Shown: in pieces, positions 23,556 to 32,498 of the stretch
Layout of the letters: every line of letters starts with the position of its first letter
Numbering within the stretch: position 1 is the first letter of the stretch
NCBI GenBank assembly: GCA_965207585.1
Contig: CBDBMT010000003.1
Coordinates: 186,001-250,000, forward strand
DNA length: 64,000 nucleotides
From: Bin87 sp965207585
GTDB lineage: Bacteria > Chloroflexota > Dehalococcoidia > Lucifugimonadales > UBA3495
Direction: 5' to 3'
Program-made: the position numbers and the translations under genes
Notes under the pieces: model-generated
What the model was told of the DNA's origin: nothing
Seen by the model: the letters and a program-made list of their open reading frames with translations, nothing else
Database searches by the model: none

Positions 23556-24791
23556 ATGAACATCTTGCCCAGAAGGATCTACTACGGCTGGTGGGTGGTC
23601 GCCGCCGCGTCCGGCATGTCCTTTGGCAACGCGGCGACGGCCATCAGCATCCTTACGGTGTTCGTGGTGCCCATGAGCCAGGAGTTCGGCTGGAACCGGA
23701 CCGAGGTGGCCGGCGCGACCAGCCTGGGAGCGGTCCTCGGCGCTGCGCTGGCCCCGTTCACCGGCCGGGCCGTGGATCGTTTCGGAGCTCGGGTGACGCT
23801 GGTGGCCGGGGGCCTGATCGTGGTGGCCGGCTGCCTGTACCTGGCTGGCGCGCAGGCTCTGGTGGGGTTCTACGTGGCGTTCACCACCGTGCGCATCGCC
23901 GACCAGGGGTTGATACAGGTGAGCGCTGCGGTGACCGCTGGCAAGTGGTTCGCCCGGTTCCGCGGACGAGCCACGGGCCTGGTGACGCTGGGCAATGCCG
24001 GTGGGGTTATCGTCATGGCGCCGCTGGTGCAACTCGTTATCTCAACCTGGGATTGGCGGGCGGCGTGGGTCATGCTGGCGGCAGTGATGCTGGTGGTCGG
24101 CGCCCTTCCCGCCCTGCTGCTGGTGCGGCGTCAGCCGGAGGACCTGGGGCTGGAGATCGACGGCGGACGGGCGGAGGACACCACCGATGAGCCGGCCCCG
24201 GCTCGCGGCGAGCCCGACGTCGCCCTGTCTGACATCATCAGAACGCCCATGTTCTGGCTGATATTGACGTCCCTGTTCCTGGTGGCCACGGCTACGTCGG
24301 GCATCGGCCTGCACCTGGTGCCTCACCTGACGCAGCAGGGGCTGAGCGCCGGCGCGGCGGTGGGCGCGGTGAGCGTGATGTCGATTTCGGGCGCGCTGGC
24401 CGCATTGGCCTGCGGGTTCATGGCGGAACGGGCATCGTCCAAACTGCTGCTGATCCTGGCGTACCTGCTGAGCGCGGTCAGCATGTGGGTGCTGATGGGG
24501 GCCGACAACCTGCATCAGACGTACTTGTTCGCGGTGCTCCAGGGAATCGTGGGCTCCGGGATCAACACGCTGGCCCCGATCCTCTGGGCGGACTACTATG
24601 GAAGAGCGTCCCTGGGCAGCATCTTCGGCGTGAGCCGGGCGGCGCAGGTGGTGGGATTTGCCGTCGGCCCGCTGGCGTCGGCGGTGGTGTACGACCGGAC
24701 GGACAGTTACCAGGGCGCCTTTCTGGCCCTGGCTGCGGCGGCAGTCGCGGCGGCGCTGCTGCTGGCGATGGCGCGACGGCCGCACACGTAG
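23556..24791 (+). CDS. MFS transporter (OFA/monocarboxylate-like)
   Basis: A 411-residue major facilitator with twelve predicted membrane segments. The start RRIYYGWWVVAAASGMSFGNA is typical of the oxalate/formate and monocarboxylate branch. The conserved loop after segment 2 reads GRAVDRFGARVTLVAGG, and the central cytosolic loop (about residues 195-230) is hydrophilic. The second half repeats the pattern (GFMAERASSKLLLILAYLL). Such carriers move organic acids across the inner membrane with proton coupling; the substrate is unknown. The ATG at 23556 gives the family-typical N-terminus; an ATG five codons upstream lacks support. Confidence 0.9.
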   Translation: MNILPRRIYYGWWVVAAASGMSFGNAATAISILTVFVVPMSQEFGWNRTEVAGATSLGAVLGAALAPFTGRAVDRFGARVTLVAGGLIVVAGCLYLAGAQALVGFYVAFTTVRIADQGLIQVSAAVTAGKWFARFRGRATGLVTLGNAGGVIVMAPLVQLVISTWDWRAAWVMLAAVMLVVGALPALLLVRRQPEDLGLEIDGGRAEDTTDEPAPARGEPDVALSDIIRTPMFWLILTSLFLVATATSGIGLHLVPHLTQQGLSAGAAVGAVSVMSISGALAALACGFMAERASSKLLLILAYLLSAVSMWVLMGADNLHQTYLFAVLQGIVGSGINTLAPILWADYYGRASLGSIFGVSRAAQVVGFAVGPLASAVVYDRTDSYQGAFLALAAAAVAAALLLAMARRPHT

Positions 24792-24804
24792 GTCGCGGCG
24801 CCGG

Positions 24805-25677
24805 TTACGCACTGGGCGCGGCGGCCCGCATGGCAGCGAGGCCCTCCGCCAACCCGGGATGCGGCAGGCCCAAGCCGGCCATCGTGCGCGCGCATTCCAG
24901 GCCCAGGCGGTCGTCCATCGGGTCCGTGACCGGAATCACCAGGCTCGTGTCCAACCCGAACTTCTCGGCGACAGCGATAGCGAAGTCGTACATGGTGACC
25001 CAATCCCGTCCGGCCACGTGATGGACGCCGGTATCTTTCGTTTCGACCAGTCGCTCGATGCCATCAACCAGATGCTCAACGTACACCGGCGACCGATCGA
25101 CGTTAGTGGGAGCATGGTACGCCTCGCCATTGCGGAGACGTTCGACCAGCCACGGAACAAAGTTGCGTCGCCCCGGAGCCGGCCAGCCGTAGACGATGCT
25201 GGTGCGCAGGATGCTCCAACTGGACGAGAGGGCCGCGACTGCCTGCTCCGCCTCGAACTTGGTCCGGCCGTACTGGGTGTTGGGTGAAGGTGGGTCGTTC
25301 TCACGGTACGGCCCGTTTCGGCCGTCGAAGACGTACTCGGTGGACACGAACACGAGCCGCGCCCAGTGGCGTTGGCAAAAGCGGGCTATGGTCTCCGTTG
25401 CCGTCGCGTTCACGTCCGTGGCGACCTGGGGGTTGCGCTCCGCCGTGCCCACATCGGCCATGGCGGCGAGATGCACCACCACCTGCGGCTGGACCACGCC
25501 GAAAAGCGCGTCTAGTTGCGCACCGTCGGTGATTTCCAGGCGATGCCAGGACGCACCGTCATCCACTGGAGGTCGGGCCCGATAGGTGGCGAAAACCCTA
25601 TGGCCGGCCGCGTTCACCAGACGGCTGAACACGTAGCGGCCGATGAACCCGCTGGCGCCGATGATCAGAACGCGCAC
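24805..25677 (-). CDS. RmlD-like SDR (dTDP-4-dehydrorhamnose reductase/sugar nucleotide family)
   Basis: A 290-residue extended SDR. GASGFIGRYVF is the cofactor loop, VVHLAAMADVGTAERNP matches the RmlD/methionine adenosyltransferase regulatory-subunit branch, FVSTEYVFDG includes the catalytic Ser/Thr, and YGRTKFEAE the Tyr-x-x-x-Lys. The C-terminal half (NFVPWLVERLRNGE, SPVYVEHLVDGI) belongs to the substrate domain. The enzyme likely reduces a nucleotide-sugar ketone using NAD(P)H. No other sugar-nucleotide gene is nearby. It is convergent with the MFS gene, 13 bp apart, and upstream of nothing obvious in operon. Confidence 0.88.
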   Translation of the reverse strand: MRVLIIGASGFIGRYVFSRLVNAAGHRVFATYRARPPVDDGASWHRLEITDGAQLDALFGVVQPQVVVHLAAMADVGTAERNPQVATDVNATATETIARFCQRHWARLVFVSTEYVFDGRNGPYRENDPPSPNTQYGRTKFEAEQAVAALSSSWSILRTSIVYGWPAPGRRNFVPWLVERLRNGEAYHAPTNVDRSPVYVEHLVDGIERLVETKDTGVHHVAGRDWVTMYDFAIAVAEKFGLDTSLVIPVTDPMDDRLGLECARTMAGLGLPHPGLAEGLAAMRAAAPSA

Positions 25678-25724
25678 GGTCCGGCCGCTGATGGGGCTGT
25701 ACTAGAGGTCGATGCCAGCGGAGG

Positions 25725-26285
25725 TCATGACACCGGCAGCACCGGCTCGGTGCGGTCGTCGGGGAGCTCGACCTCGAAGGCGTTGAGGAAGAAGGCGGTC
25801 TGGGCGTAGTTGCCCATGAGCGCGGTGATCTCCACCAGGTGCTGGGCGCCGAACTGCTCCAGCGCGATCTGGAATGTGGACGCGGAAATGCGGTGGTTGG
25901 CGTAGAACTCGTTGCAGAAGTTGACGATTGCCCGCTCGTCGGCGGCCATGTCGGGCAGGGCCTGCCGATCACGTATGGCGTTGACCAGGGCGTCGCTGAC
26001 CCCCTCGCGGCGGGCGGCGGGAGCGTGGGCGTTCCAGATGTAGGGGCAGTCGAAATTGCGGGCGGTAACCAGGATCGCCAACTCCTGGATGCGCTTGGAG
26101 AAGGTGCTCTCGAAGCGCAGATAGCCGGTGAGGCTGCTGCGTCGCCGCGCCATCTCGGGGCTGTTGATCGCGATGGAATAGGGGCCGCCGGTGATGGTGC
26201 CGCCAGTGGGCCTGGTGAGCTCGTCAAAGGCGTCGTGGAATTCCGCGGGCACCATGTCACGGGTTACTACGGGCAGTCGGGCCAT
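25725..26285 (-). CDS. Carboxymuconolactone decarboxylase (CMD) family protein without CxxC
   Basis: A 186-residue CMD/AhpD-fold protein: RIQELAILVTARNFDCPYIWNAHAPAA is the family helix-loop, and the later ALVNAIRDRQALPDMAADERAIVNF is typical. AhpD members use a C-x-x-C-x-x-x-H redox motif; here the segment reads C-P-Y-I-W-N-A-H, with only one Cys, so a peroxidase role is unlikely and a lactone decarboxylase or unknown role is more plausible. The ATG at 26285 follows GAGGAG; an upstream frame is not supported. A TACAAT-like -10 lies at 26327-26332, and the bicupin gene is divergent on the other side. Confidence 0.87.
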   Translation of the reverse strand: MARLPVVTRDMVPAEFHDAFDELTRPTGGTITGGPYSIAINSPEMARRRSSLTGYLRFESTFSKRIQELAILVTARNFDCPYIWNAHAPAARREGVSDALVNAIRDRQALPDMAADERAIVNFCNEFYANHRISASTFQIALEQFGAQHLVEITALMGNYAQTAFFLNAFEVELPDDRTEPVLPVS

Positions 26286-26368
26286 GATTCTCCTCGCTTG
26301 ATGGGTTGCGTCCGGGTTGCCGGCTGATTGTAACATCCTGGCCGGCCGTCGGATCGATCCTCGATGGC

Positions 26369-26397
26369 ATGACATGTGGTCGCATCGCGTTTACAAT
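26369..26397 (+). promoter_or_regulatory. Putative sigma-70-type promoter of the bicupin gene
   Basis: ATGACA at 26369-26374 and TACAAT at 26392-26397 are separated by 17 bases, each matching the consensus in five of six positions. It lies 44 bases before the bicupin ATG, within the divergent intergenic region shared with the CMD gene. An opposite TACAAT at 26327-26332 may serve that gene. Confidence 0.6.
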
Positions 26398-26440
26398 CGG
26401 GCCAAACAGTCTCTCGGAACCGAAATCAGGAGTTGGCAGC

Positions 26441-27514
26441 ATGGCGACGACAGAACGGTTGAATACGCAGGAAGAGCAGCAGTATTACGAAACCGCCGGG
26501 CGCATCCAGGTCAAGCCGGGCTGGCTGCAGGGCGAGGGCCAGCCGCTGCCCGAAATGGAGCCCTACCTGTGGCGATGGAAAGAAGTCGAACCGCTGGTGA
26601 TGAAGAGCGGCGAGCTGGTGACTCCCGACCGCGACGTGGAGCGGCGCACCCTGCGCCTGGCGACCCCCGGGCTGGATCGCGGCACCACGCACACCATCAC
26701 GGCGGCGCTGCAACTGCTGCTGCCCGGCGAGAACGCGCCGGCCCACCGGCACACCCCCACGGCCATCCGGTGGGTGCTCAAGGGCACCGGAGCCTACACC
26801 ACCGTCGAGGGCGACAAGTGTTACATGGAGCCGGGTGACCTGGTGCTGACGCCGTCGTGGACTTGGCACGACCACAACAACGAGGGCGACGAGCCCATGG
26901 TCTGGCTGGACGGGCTGGACGTGCCGCTGGTGCGCTACCTGCGGGCCAACTTCTACGAGGCGTACCCCGAGGATCAGCAGCCCATCGTCGGCGTCGCCGA
27001 GTCGGAGCGGAAGTTTGCCTCCGGCGCGCTGCGGCCGGCGTGGGAGGAGCCCGGCGCGCCCTACTCGGCGCTGTGGCACTACAAATGGGACAAGACCCAC
27101 GAGGCGCTTCAGCAACTGGCCATGGTGGACGCCAGCCCCTTTGACGACGTGGCCATGGAGTTCAGCGACCCCATGACCGGCGGCCCGGTGCTGAAGACCA
27201 TGACCTGCTGGGCGCAGCTGATCCGGCCGGGCGTGGCCACGCGGGCGCACCGGCAGACCAGCTGCGCGGTGTACCAGGTGTACAAGGGCCAGGGCCACAG
27301 CGTCATCGACGGCACGCGGTTCGACTGGACCGAGGGCGACTTCTTCGTGGTGCCGCCGTGGGTGTGGCACGAGCACGCCAACGATGCCGACGATGAGGCC
27401 GTCCTGTTCTCCATCCAGGACATCCCCATCATGAAGCAGATGGCGCTCTACCGCGAGGAACCCTACGAGGAGAACGCGGGCCACCAGCCGGTGACGGGGA
27501 CGTTCCAAGGGTAG
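26441..27514 (+). CDS. Bicupin, gentisate 1,2-dioxygenase-like
   Basis: The 357-residue protein has two cupin barrels. The first has PAHRHTPTAIRWVLKGTG and MEPGDLVLTPSWTWHDH, supplying the two His, one Gln/Glu-like position and late His of the Fe(II) site; the second has RAHRQTSCAVYQVYKGQG and EGDFFVVPPWVWHEH. This double pattern matches gentisate and 1-hydroxy-2-naphthoate dioxygenases, which open aromatic rings with O2 in the cytosol. AGGAG precedes the ATG. A strong promoter-like sequence is 44 bases upstream. Together with the Rieske start and CoA-transferases this points to aromatic acid use. Confidence 0.88.
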   Translation: MATTERLNTQEEQQYYETAGRIQVKPGWLQGEGQPLPEMEPYLWRWKEVEPLVMKSGELVTPDRDVERRTLRLATPGLDRGTTHTITAALQLLLPGENAPAHRHTPTAIRWVLKGTGAYTTVEGDKCYMEPGDLVLTPSWTWHDHNNEGDEPMVWLDGLDVPLVRYLRANFYEAYPEDQQPIVGVAESERKFASGALRPAWEEPGAPYSALWHYKWDKTHEALQQLAMVDASPFDDVAMEFSDPMTGGPVLKTMTCWAQLIRPGVATRAHRQTSCAVYQVYKGQGHSVIDGTRFDWTEGDFFVVPPWVWHEHANDADDEAVLFSIQDIPIMKQMALYREEPYEENAGHQPVTGTFQG

Positions 27515-27543
27515 GCTCGACCCGCTGAACGGCAGCTGGTCTA

Positions 27544-28677
27544 CTATAAAATCAGCCGCCGCTGGGCAGCCACAGGCTCCGGCGATGCGTCGTCGGGGCC
27601 TTCTTTTTCGGAGAAACCGGAAACGCCCACTCCCAGGAGCCGGAAGGCGCGGTCGGGGGCCAGCTCGCGTTCAAGCAGCATCCACGCGGTGGACACGACG
27701 GCCGCCTCCTCGTCGGTGGGCGACGGCAGGGTGGTCTGCCGGGTGAAGGTGGTGAAGTCCGAGAGGCGCATCTTGACGGTGACGGTGCGGGCCACCAGTC
27801 CCTTGCGGGATACAGACCCGGCGACCCGACCGGACAGGCGCTCAATGATCGCCCTCAGGTTGGCTCGCTCCTCGTCGGAGTTGCCGGGGAGATCATCGGC
27901 GAAGGTGGTCTCGGCGCTGATCGACTTGGCCTCGCGAGAAGTCTGCACGGGGTCGAGGTCGATGCCCCGGGCGCGGTCGCGGATGCTGTCGCCCCGCTTG
28001 CCGAAATGGCGGGCGAACCAGGCGTCTGGCATCTCCGCCAATGCTCCGATGGTGTCCACGCCCTCGTCATGCAGCCGCGCCGCCGACTTGGGACCCACGC
28101 CGACCAGCTTGCCCACGGCCAGGGGAGCGAGGAACTCGGCCTCTCCACCCACCGGGACGACCACCAGGCCGTCAGGCTTTTGCAGGTCCGACGCGATCTT
28201 GGCGACGGTCTTGCCCGTGCCCAGGCCCACGGAGACGGTGAGGCCGGTTTCGGCGGCGACGCGCTCCTTGATGTCGATGGCAATGGCGATGGGCGAGCGC
28301 TCGGCGGCGGCCTCGGTCACGTCCAGATAGGCCTCGTCCAGGGACACGGGCTGGATCACCGGGGTGACGTCGCGGAAGATGTCCATGATCTGGCCGGACA
28401 TCTCGCGGTAGCGATCGAAGCGGGGACGCACGATGATGCCGTCGGGGCACTGGCGCACAGCGGTGGCCATGGGCATCGCCGAGTGCACGCCGAACTTCCG
28501 CGCCTCGTAAGACGCCGTGGCCACCACCCCGCGACCCTCGGGCCGCCCGCCCACCAGCACGGGCAGGCCACGCAGCTCGGGGTTATCCAGCTGCTCCACG
28601 GCGGCGTAGAAGGCGTCCAGATCGGCGTGGATGATGTGGCGGGGCGGGGGCATCAGGTCGAAAACAGCGTGATGCAT
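27544..28677 (-). CDS. dinB: DNA polymerase IV (Y-family)
   Basis: A 377-residue Y-family polymerase for error-prone synthesis across damaged DNA. The palm motif I is HADLDAFYAAVEQ, motif III SLDEAYLDV supplies the two catalytic acidic residues, and the helix-hairpin-helix region LVGVGPKSAARLHDEGVDTIGAL and little-finger domain (VTVKMRLSDFTTFTRQT) follow. The C-terminus is short and lacks a recognisable clamp-binding motif, ending RRLIL. A TACAAT (28693-28698 on the minus strand) lies just upstream of the start, and no SOS box was seen. It is convergent with the bicupin gene and divergent from the GHKL-nuclease gene. Confidence 0.95.
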   Translation of the reverse strand: MHHAVFDLMPPPRHIIHADLDAFYAAVEQLDNPELRGLPVLVGGRPEGRGVVATASYEARKFGVHSAMPMATAVRQCPDGIIVRPRFDRYREMSGQIMDIFRDVTPVIQPVSLDEAYLDVTEAAAERSPIAIAIDIKERVAAETGLTVSVGLGTGKTVAKIASDLQKPDGLVVVPVGGEAEFLAPLAVGKLVGVGPKSAARLHDEGVDTIGALAEMPDAWFARHFGKRGDSIRDRARGIDLDPVQTSREAKSISAETTFADDLPGNSDEERANLRAIIERLSGRVAGSVSRKGLVARTVTVKMRLSDFTTFTRQTTLPSPTDEEAAVVSTAWMLLERELAPDRAFRLLGVGVSGFSEKEGPDDASPEPVAAQRRLIL

Positions 28678-28692
28678 TGGCCAGTTGGCGCT

Positions 28693-28698
28693 ATTGTA
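28693..28698 (-). promoter_or_regulatory. Putative -10 box for dinB
   Basis: TACAAT on the minus strand lies 15 bases before the dinB ATG, implying a very short leader. No convincing -35 hexamer is found at standard spacing, so confidence is low. Confidence 0.35.
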
Positions 28699-28882
28699 CT
28701 TGCTAGGGGGAATTTTATGCTAAGCAACTGGGCGGATTCACCCCATACGGTACATTGCCAAACGACCATAGGTGGGCGTCGCTAGCGACTTGATGCGCAA
28801 CCGAGAATCCGGTAACTTAATCACTCAGAATGAACTGAAGCCGCGTAAAAATTGTGGCCACACCCGGGCATCGGAGGATGGC

Positions 28883-31462
28883 ATGGCTGCTGCAAATACT
28901 GATTCAGCGACCTTAAACCTAGTGCGCACAACGGGAACAGCGGAAAAGCAATTCTCCATTTCGATCGGTCCAAGGTTTTTGGAGCTATTTTCTGAAAATC
29001 TTTACTCATCACCCAATAAGGCTTTTGAGGAATTGATAGCCAATTCGTGGGACGCTGAGGCTACCGCGGCGTACATTTCCATTCCAGATGATCTGCAGGC
29101 ACCGGACGCGGCGGTGTGGGTCCTTGACAATGGAGTTTCTATGGACGCGGACGGCCTTGAAATCCTGTGGCGCATTGCAAGCGGGCATAAACGGGAGTTT
29201 CTCAACTCTAAGCGCCCTCCAATCGGTAAATTTGGCATTGGGAAGTTGGCCACTTACATACTGGCGGCAGAGATTACGTTTGTCTGCAAAGCCCAAGACG
29301 GTAACATTCGCACGGTATCATTCAATTACCGTGAGATCGAGATGTTGGAGGGTATGTGGAGACCAGATGAGTTCCCGCTTACAGTTCGTATCGTTCAAGA
29401 ACCGGACGTGCAGCGCATTTTGCAAACGGTTCCCGACGGTATCAAAATTCAAAATCTAATTGATGAGGGAGTGCCTTATCAGCAACCTGCTTATTACCCT
29501 GAGGAGTTCCATCACCCCGACCCACCAGAAGTAGAACCTTCTGACACTTGGACCTTGGTCTTGCTGACTTCGCTGCGACCTACCGGGCAAGCTATGCAGC
29601 GGGGCCGTATTCGCCGTATGCTCAGAAGTGCGCTCCCTTTAACCAGCGACTTCTCGATCATACTCAATAATGAGGTCTTAGAACCCACGAAAGTCGAGGC
29701 TGAAACCGCCCACACCTGGGTGCTTGGCCGAGATCTCGGTGTAACGGAAATAGACGTAGATGGTCCGGAGGCAGATAGCGCTGGTTTGTCCTGTTCTGTC
29801 CACAGTTATAACCTCCCTGACTATCCTTACATACAAATCGATGGGATCGATGGGAAAATATCTGGTCAGATCACCTTATATAAAAGTCGCATATCAGGAG
29901 GCAAAAGCGACAATTTGGGCTCTTCGAATGGGTTTTTCGTGAATGTGCTAGGCCGCATCGTTAACACTGAGCATCCAGATTTTGGGTTAGAAAACCTTAG
30001 CCACGGGACTTGGTCGCAATTTCGAGCCACCGTACGAGCGGATGGATTAGACGATTTCCTAGGTGTAGAAAGAGAAGGATTAAGAGACAGCAAGCAGGTC
30101 CGTATATTCAAACGTTTCTTGATGGCAACGTTCAACAAAGCCAGAGCGGCTTTGGCAGATTCCAACTTATCAGAATGGCCCAAAGCTGGTGACATGCTTG
30201 ACGGTTCCTGGAAAAGCATTCCGATGCGCCTCTTGGCAGAGGAAGTATCGAACCGTTTGATGTTCGGCAGGGGATTGCCGAACTCCTTCGTAAACGCTAC
30301 TCCTCACGACGACGAAACCTTGCGGGAATGGAACCAGACCATCAAAGACAATCCGGGAGATCTGATATCGTCGGTGAAATCTGAGCCCTTCGGTACTCAG
30401 ACACCATTTTATCAGTATGATGTTCGAAGCAGAGCATTCTTGGTGAATGAGAACCACCCATATTTCAACGGTAGAAGCAGCACGATCGAAGAAAAACGCG
30501 TGTTGCAAGACTTCGCTCTCACTGATTTTCTGGGCGAACTTTACCTGATGCGGAGCGACATAGACTCGGTGGAACTAGACGAGGCCAGACTATTTCGTGA
30601 CGAATTCCTCCGATTGCTGTCCCAGTTGCAGCGAAGAACAGGTCCTGAAATAGCGCAAATGTTGTTGGAAGCCACTACACACCCTAGGGGCCTTGAGGTG
30701 ATCGTTGGCGACGCGTTGAACTACATCGGCTTCAATGTGACTCCAAAAGCAGGCAACGGAGAACCTGAAGGCATTGCCATGTCCCCGCTGTCCGCAAACA
30801 ACGACATACCTGGGAGCCGCTACGCTTTCACGTTCGAGGCGAAAAGCACTAACCGCTCTAATGGGCGCATTGCCAATCAAACTGCGCGGCCCGGTAGCCT
30901 GGCCCGACATCGAGACGATTTCGGAGCGGATCACACGCTTCTGGTCGCACCGGATTTCGAACTTGGAGCATTGCAGATAGAATGCCGTAAACATGGCGTT
31001 ACGCCTATGCGCGCAAATGACTTGGCAGAGCTTTTGCTGGTTTCGGCAGCAGCCGGCACTATGGATTTCGTAGAGTTCAGGGATGTGTTCAAGATCCATG
31101 ACCCTGACGAGGTCCACCATTGGACCACGGATTTCGTTCAGCGAGCTGCCGCTAAGCCACACGTGCCAATAGGTGAGCTCCTGGAGATCTTTGAGGAGAT
31201 TGGAGTCCGGGGCCCAGATGAACTTGAAACCAGTGTGATCGCCGATCGCATCCGTACACGCCGGGAAAGCGAAACATTTCCCTCGGAATGGCACGTCCGT
31301 AACGCGGTGTCCGGGCTAGGGGTATTTCTCCCAGCGATCGTCAGGATCAACGGTAAGCAAGTTTACCTGAGTGCGGCACCAAGGGATATACGCCGAGCAT
31401 TGGTTGAACAACTACAGAGACTACCGGAAACGATACGGTTCGCCATCGACACTTCGATATAA
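28883..31462 (+). CDS. GHKL (MORC/Hsp90-like) ATPase fused to a PD-(D/E)xK-like nuclease domain
   Basis: An 859-residue protein. Residues 30-130 carry GHKL ATPase motifs: FEELIANSWDAEA (N-box Asn54), VLDNGVSMD (the Asp of motif G1 at 82) and GKFGIGKLA (115-123). A transducer-like domain follows (to about 420). Near 605-720, RYAFTFEAKSTNRSNGR contains a Glu-Ala-Lys (Lys at about 654), and ALNYIGFNVTPKAGNGEPEG upstream fits the first nuclease acidic residue. The C-terminal 120 residues look like a winged helix. This arrangement resembles MORC-like GHKL ATPases linked with restriction systems. GC content is well below the neighbours, suggesting transfer. GGAGG precedes the ATG; it stands alone. 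Confidence 0.78.
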   Translation: MAAANTDSATLNLVRTTGTAEKQFSISIGPRFLELFSENLYSSPNKAFEELIANSWDAEATAAYISIPDDLQAPDAAVWVLDNGVSMDADGLEILWRIASGHKREFLNSKRPPIGKFGIGKLATYILAAEITFVCKAQDGNIRTVSFNYREIEMLEGMWRPDEFPLTVRIVQEPDVQRILQTVPDGIKIQNLIDEGVPYQQPAYYPEEFHHPDPPEVEPSDTWTLVLLTSLRPTGQAMQRGRIRRMLRSALPLTSDFSIILNNEVLEPTKVEAETAHTWVLGRDLGVTEIDVDGPEADSAGLSCSVHSYNLPDYPYIQIDGIDGKISGQITLYKSRISGGKSDNLGSSNGFFVNVLGRIVNTEHPDFGLENLSHGTWSQFRATVRADGLDDFLGVEREGLRDSKQVRIFKRFLMATFNKARAALADSNLSEWPKAGDMLDGSWKSIPMRLLAEEVSNRLMFGRGLPNSFVNATPHDDETLREWNQTIKDNPGDLISSVKSEPFGTQTPFYQYDVRSRAFLVNENHPYFNGRSSTIEEKRVLQDFALTDFLGELYLMRSDIDSVELDEARLFRDEFLRLLSQLQRRTGPEIAQMLLEATTHPRGLEVIVGDALNYIGFNVTPKAGNGEPEGIAMSPLSANNDIPGSRYAFTFEAKSTNRSNGRIANQTARPGSLARHRDDFGADHTLLVAPDFELGALQIECRKHGVTPMRANDLAELLLVSAAAGTMDFVEFRDVFKIHDPDEVHHWTTDFVQRAAAKPHVPIGELLEIFEEIGVRGPDELETSVIADRIRTRRESETFPSEWHVRNAVSGLGVFLPAIVRINGKQVYLSAAPRDIRRALVEQLQRLPETIRFAIDTSI

Positions 31463-31538
31463 ACGTGTTTTGTATCCTGACGTTCATCGCCATCGAATAC
31501 CTAATGACGCGGGCAAATGTGCATTATCGGAAGATTAC

Positions 31539-32099
31539 TCACCCATGCCAAAACCCCGGCGCCGTCCGATCCACTGCATCCTCGCCCTGCGCCAGGTATT
31601 TCGCTCGTAGCCGGTCCCAGAGGTAGAGGCGGCTCCAGTTGGGCTGCTTTTCGTATTGTTGGTGCTCGTCGAGGTGGGGGTTGGGGAGGAGAACGGTGAT
31701 CTGCTGCTGGCCGCCGCCGTTGAAGAGGCGGAAGCCCCAGGACGTGGGCTGGTGGTCGGGGTTGAGGCGACGGTAGAGCTCGGCGCGGGCGGTGCGGCGC
31801 AGTCGGGCCACCTCGGGCGGCGCCGACGTGTGCTCGCCGATGCACAGATGCAGGTGCCACTCCTCGAAGTCGACGGTGAGGTAGCCATCGAGGAAGCCGG
31901 TACGGGGCGGGCGCGGGGGGTTGATCTCCCAGACGGCGCCGGGGATCAGCAGGCCGATGCGGATGCGCTCCCACTCGGCCAGGCAGTCGGTGAGGATGCC
32001 GTGGAGGGTGTCCTGATCGGTGGGCACGGGGAAGAGCTCGTAGATGCCGTCGGGCTGCTGGATGATTTCGCCGCGGGGCAGGGGCTGGGCGGTGGTCAT
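31539..32099 (-). CDS. Conserved hypothetical protein
   Basis: A 186-residue protein I do not recognise. It starts MTTAQPLPRGEIIQQPDGIY and has TLHGILTDCLAEWERIRIG, a strand-rich GYLTVDFEEWHLHLCIGEH, ELYRRLNPDHQPTSWGFRLF and a C-terminal NWSRLYLWDRLRAKYL. Paired His residues around HLHLCIGEH and the alternating strands hint at a small enzyme or ligand-binding domain, not a membrane protein. GGGAG lies before the ATG; the frame stays open upstream into a MITE but that extension is not credible. It is between the GHKL-nuclease gene and the rplI promoter region. Confidence 0.7.
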   Translation of the reverse strand: MTTAQPLPRGEIIQQPDGIYELFPVPTDQDTLHGILTDCLAEWERIRIGLLIPGAVWEINPPRPPRTGFLDGYLTVDFEEWHLHLCIGEHTSAPPEVARLRRTARAELYRRLNPDHQPTSWGFRLFNGGGQQQITVLLPNPHLDEHQQYEKQPNWSRLYLWDRLRAKYLAQGEDAVDRTAPGFWHG

Positions 32100-32219
32100 G
32101 GCGTGGCTCCCGGTGGGATGGGTCCGGTCGATTCCTGGGCGTAATGTACTATAACCCGCGGGCAGCGCGGATATGTGGAAGGAAATAGTCTGAATATCGG
32201 CACGTGTTGAGAATGCCCC

Positions 32220-32375
32220 TGACAGCAGCCTCACGCGTACCCAGTTAGTCATTGCGAGGAGCGTAGCGACGCGGCAATCTCGGTGATGAAACGACGATCC
32301 TCCCGGCGACGGGATTGCCACGCTGCGCTCGCAATGACAGGTTGAGCAAAGTGGGTGCGCGTGATGACAGCAGCC
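32220..32375. mobile_element. 134-bp MITE, family B, with 11-bp target duplication
   Basis: The element proper (32231-32364) starts TCACGCGTACCCA and ends TGGGTGCGCGTGA, imperfect terminal inverted repeats, and holds inner inverted repeats GTCATTGCGAGGAGCG and CTCGCAATGAC. It is flanked by a perfect 11-bp duplication TGACAGCAGCC (32220-32230 and 32365-32375). There is no gene inside. It fills most of the 399-bp gap between the hypothetical gene and rplI; the rplI -10 box lies just beyond its right end. A truncated relative is at 23451-23504. Confidence 0.85.
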
Positions 32376-32400
32376 CGTGCCGCCGGGAACTCGGATGGTC

Positions 32401-32406
32401 TATAAT
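32401..32406 (+). promoter_or_regulatory. Putative -10 box of the rplI-dnaB operon
   Basis: A perfect TATAAT lies 92 bases before the rplI start codon and 25 bases after the MITE target duplication. The region at -35 is GC-rich without a good match, so this is a partial promoter call. Confidence 0.45.
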
Positions 32407-32498
32407 GGCCATCCTAAGATTGAAGTCGAAAATTCGCGTACGCCGGCGTGGACAGATGAACCGCTGCCGGCTGCCGCAAGCATAGCGAGGCCCTCCCC

